From: Flavobacteriales bacterium
Lineage (GTDB): Bacteria; Bacteroidota; Bacteroidia; Flavobacteriales_D; Parvicellaceae
Length of the DNA stretch: 6,665 nucleotides
NCBI GenBank assembly: GCA_015488785.1
Contig: WFNC01000420.1
Span: 1-6,665, forward strand
Direction of reading: 5' to 3'
A program made the position numbers and the translations under genes. This document shows, in pieces, positions 6,441 through 6,665 of this stretch. The notes under the pieces were generated by a model. It made no database searches and was not told where the DNA came from. It worked only from the letters and a program-made list of their open reading frames with translations. Each line of letters opens with the position of its first letter. The first letter of the stretch is position 1.

Positions 6441-6572
6441 GTACAACAATGTATATAAATCATTGGGCAACAAGTGATTAAACCAAAGTTGGTGCTTTTT
6501 AAATAAAGATAGAGATAAATTGAAAATGAAGTACTTATAAATGCCCAACGTTTCATATACTAAACGTTCTAA
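6441..6572 (+). repeat. attC-like recombination site (132 bp) closing cassette 2
   Basis: The outer boxes are R'' GTACAAC (6441-6447) and R' GTTCTAA (6566-6572). The inner arms 6451-6468 (GTATATAAATCATTGGGC) and 6543-6560 pair at 15 of 18 positions. The arm starts with GTATA exactly as in the site at 816. The 74-nt loop (6469-6542) carries GTGATTAAACCAAAGTT at 6474-6490, matching the loop motif of the first site at 15 of 17 positions. Shared loop sequence between two sites suggests one array-specific attC family, as in sedentary chromosomal integrons. With the motif copies upstream it accounts for most of the gene-free stretch 6340-6665. Confidence 0.75.
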
Positions 6573-6600
6573 GCCATTAAAAAATCAAAACTAACGGTTT

Positions 6601-6622
6601 AAAAAAGCGAAAAATATTTCGC
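6601..6622 (-). terminator. Possible Rho-independent terminator, minus strand
   Basis: GCGAAA (6607-6612) and TTTCGC (6617-6622) form a perfect 6-bp stem with a 4-nt loop. Read on the minus strand, the stem is followed at once by T6 (6606 to 6601). This would stop transcription coming leftward from a gene beyond the right edge. It has no T-tract on the plus strand. Confidence 0.45.
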
Positions 6623-6639
6623 GGAAAAAAAATATAGAT

Positions 6640-6663
6640 GAATGCGAAGCATTCGATTTTTTT
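6640..6663 (+). terminator. Probable Rho-independent terminator, plus strand
   Basis: GAATGC (6640-6645) and GCATTC (6649-6654) pair around a GAA loop, and T7 (6657-6663) follows after two bases. The core GCGAAGC is a known very stable mini-hairpin in DNA. It would end rightward transcription, perhaps read-through from the Wadjet-like operon, since no nearer + strand gene is visible. Confidence 0.55.
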
Positions 6664-6665
6664 CT

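Larger units (their letters stand above)
938..6566 (+). mobile_element. Integron-type gene cassette 2 (about 5.6 kb) carrying a Wadjet-like operon
   Basis: The segment lies between the G^TT junctions at 937/938 and 6566/6567. Its opening bases (GTTGTACAC from the preceding G, 937-945) are the exact reverse complement of GTGTACAAC at 6439-6447, which includes the R'' box of its own attC-like site. This is the same logic that defines cassette 1. It holds four overlapping + strand genes with the attC-like site downstream. Typical cassettes are roughly 0.5-1 kb with one gene, so a four-gene cassette is exceptional. The alternative is that several cassettes fused after loss of internal attC sites, but the gene overlaps argue that the operon moved as one unit. 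Confidence 0.7.
6567..6665 (+). other. Start of a third cassette or end of the array, no gene visible
   Basis: Sequence after the last GTT junction begins TTCTAAGCCATT. No open reading frame of note is present. It holds two short hairpins, described separately, which face in opposite directions. If the GTT is a cassette junction, an R'' box complementary to GTTCTAAGC would be expected further right, outside the window. The terminators could equally mark the end of the array facing a convergent gene. Confidence 0.4.

Noticed and set aside
6257..6556. 99-aa minus-strand reading frame
   Set aside because: It runs through the attC-like site and the end of the JetB-like gene. Its composition reflects reverse reading of A-rich DNA and it has no recognisable domain.
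816..6572. CRISPR array or insertion-sequence ends
   Set aside because: Only two complete repeats exist, 5.6 kb apart, with no regular spacers. There is no transposase gene, and the junction logic fits cassettes better than IS terminal repeats.

Overview
The window is very AT-rich, has almost no Shine-Dalgarno sequences, and carries a secreted protein with a typical 'FAQ' signal-peptide end. Together these suggest a Bacteroidota (flavobacteria-like) chromosome; this is inferred from composition and style, not from a marker gene.

The region reads as a stretch of an integron-type gene cassette array. Two complete attC-like sites (816-943 and 6441-6572) and the right half of a third (1-53) are visible. 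Each complete site has an outer 7-bp R''/R' pair, an inner imperfect stem that begins GTATA, and a 72-74 nt loop sharing a 17-nt motif (15/17 identical). The decisive sign is that the first bases after each GTT junction recur as the reverse complement in the R'' box at the far end of the same segment (10/10 bp for segment 1, 9/9 bp for segment 2). This is what integron cassettes show, because R'' and R' pair when the cassette is circular. No integrase lies in the window.

Cassette 1 (48-937, 890 bp) carries one gene, a secreted 204-aa protein of unknown function made of two tandem copies of an ~80-residue domain.

Cassette 2 (938-6566, about 5.6 kb, very large for a cassette) carries four genes on the + strand, each overlapping the next by 8-20 bp. 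They are a short SMC/MukB-like ATPase (JetC-like), a compact Toprim nuclease (JetD-like), a helical kleisin-like protein (JetA-like) and a small MukE/DUF4194-like protein (JetB-like). This is a complete Wadjet/MksBEFG-type condensin-plus-nuclease set, but in the order C-D-A-B instead of A-B-C-D, and every subunit is smaller than usual. In Wadjet, JetABC is an SMC motor that extrudes DNA loops and recognises small circular DNA, and JetD cuts it; anti-plasmid function here is inferred from that family.

The right end (6567-6665) begins a third cassette or the end of the array. It holds two compact terminator-like hairpins in opposite orientations and no gene. The non-coding flanks of cassette 2 contain several copies of a GCCAACG motif and stem-loops.
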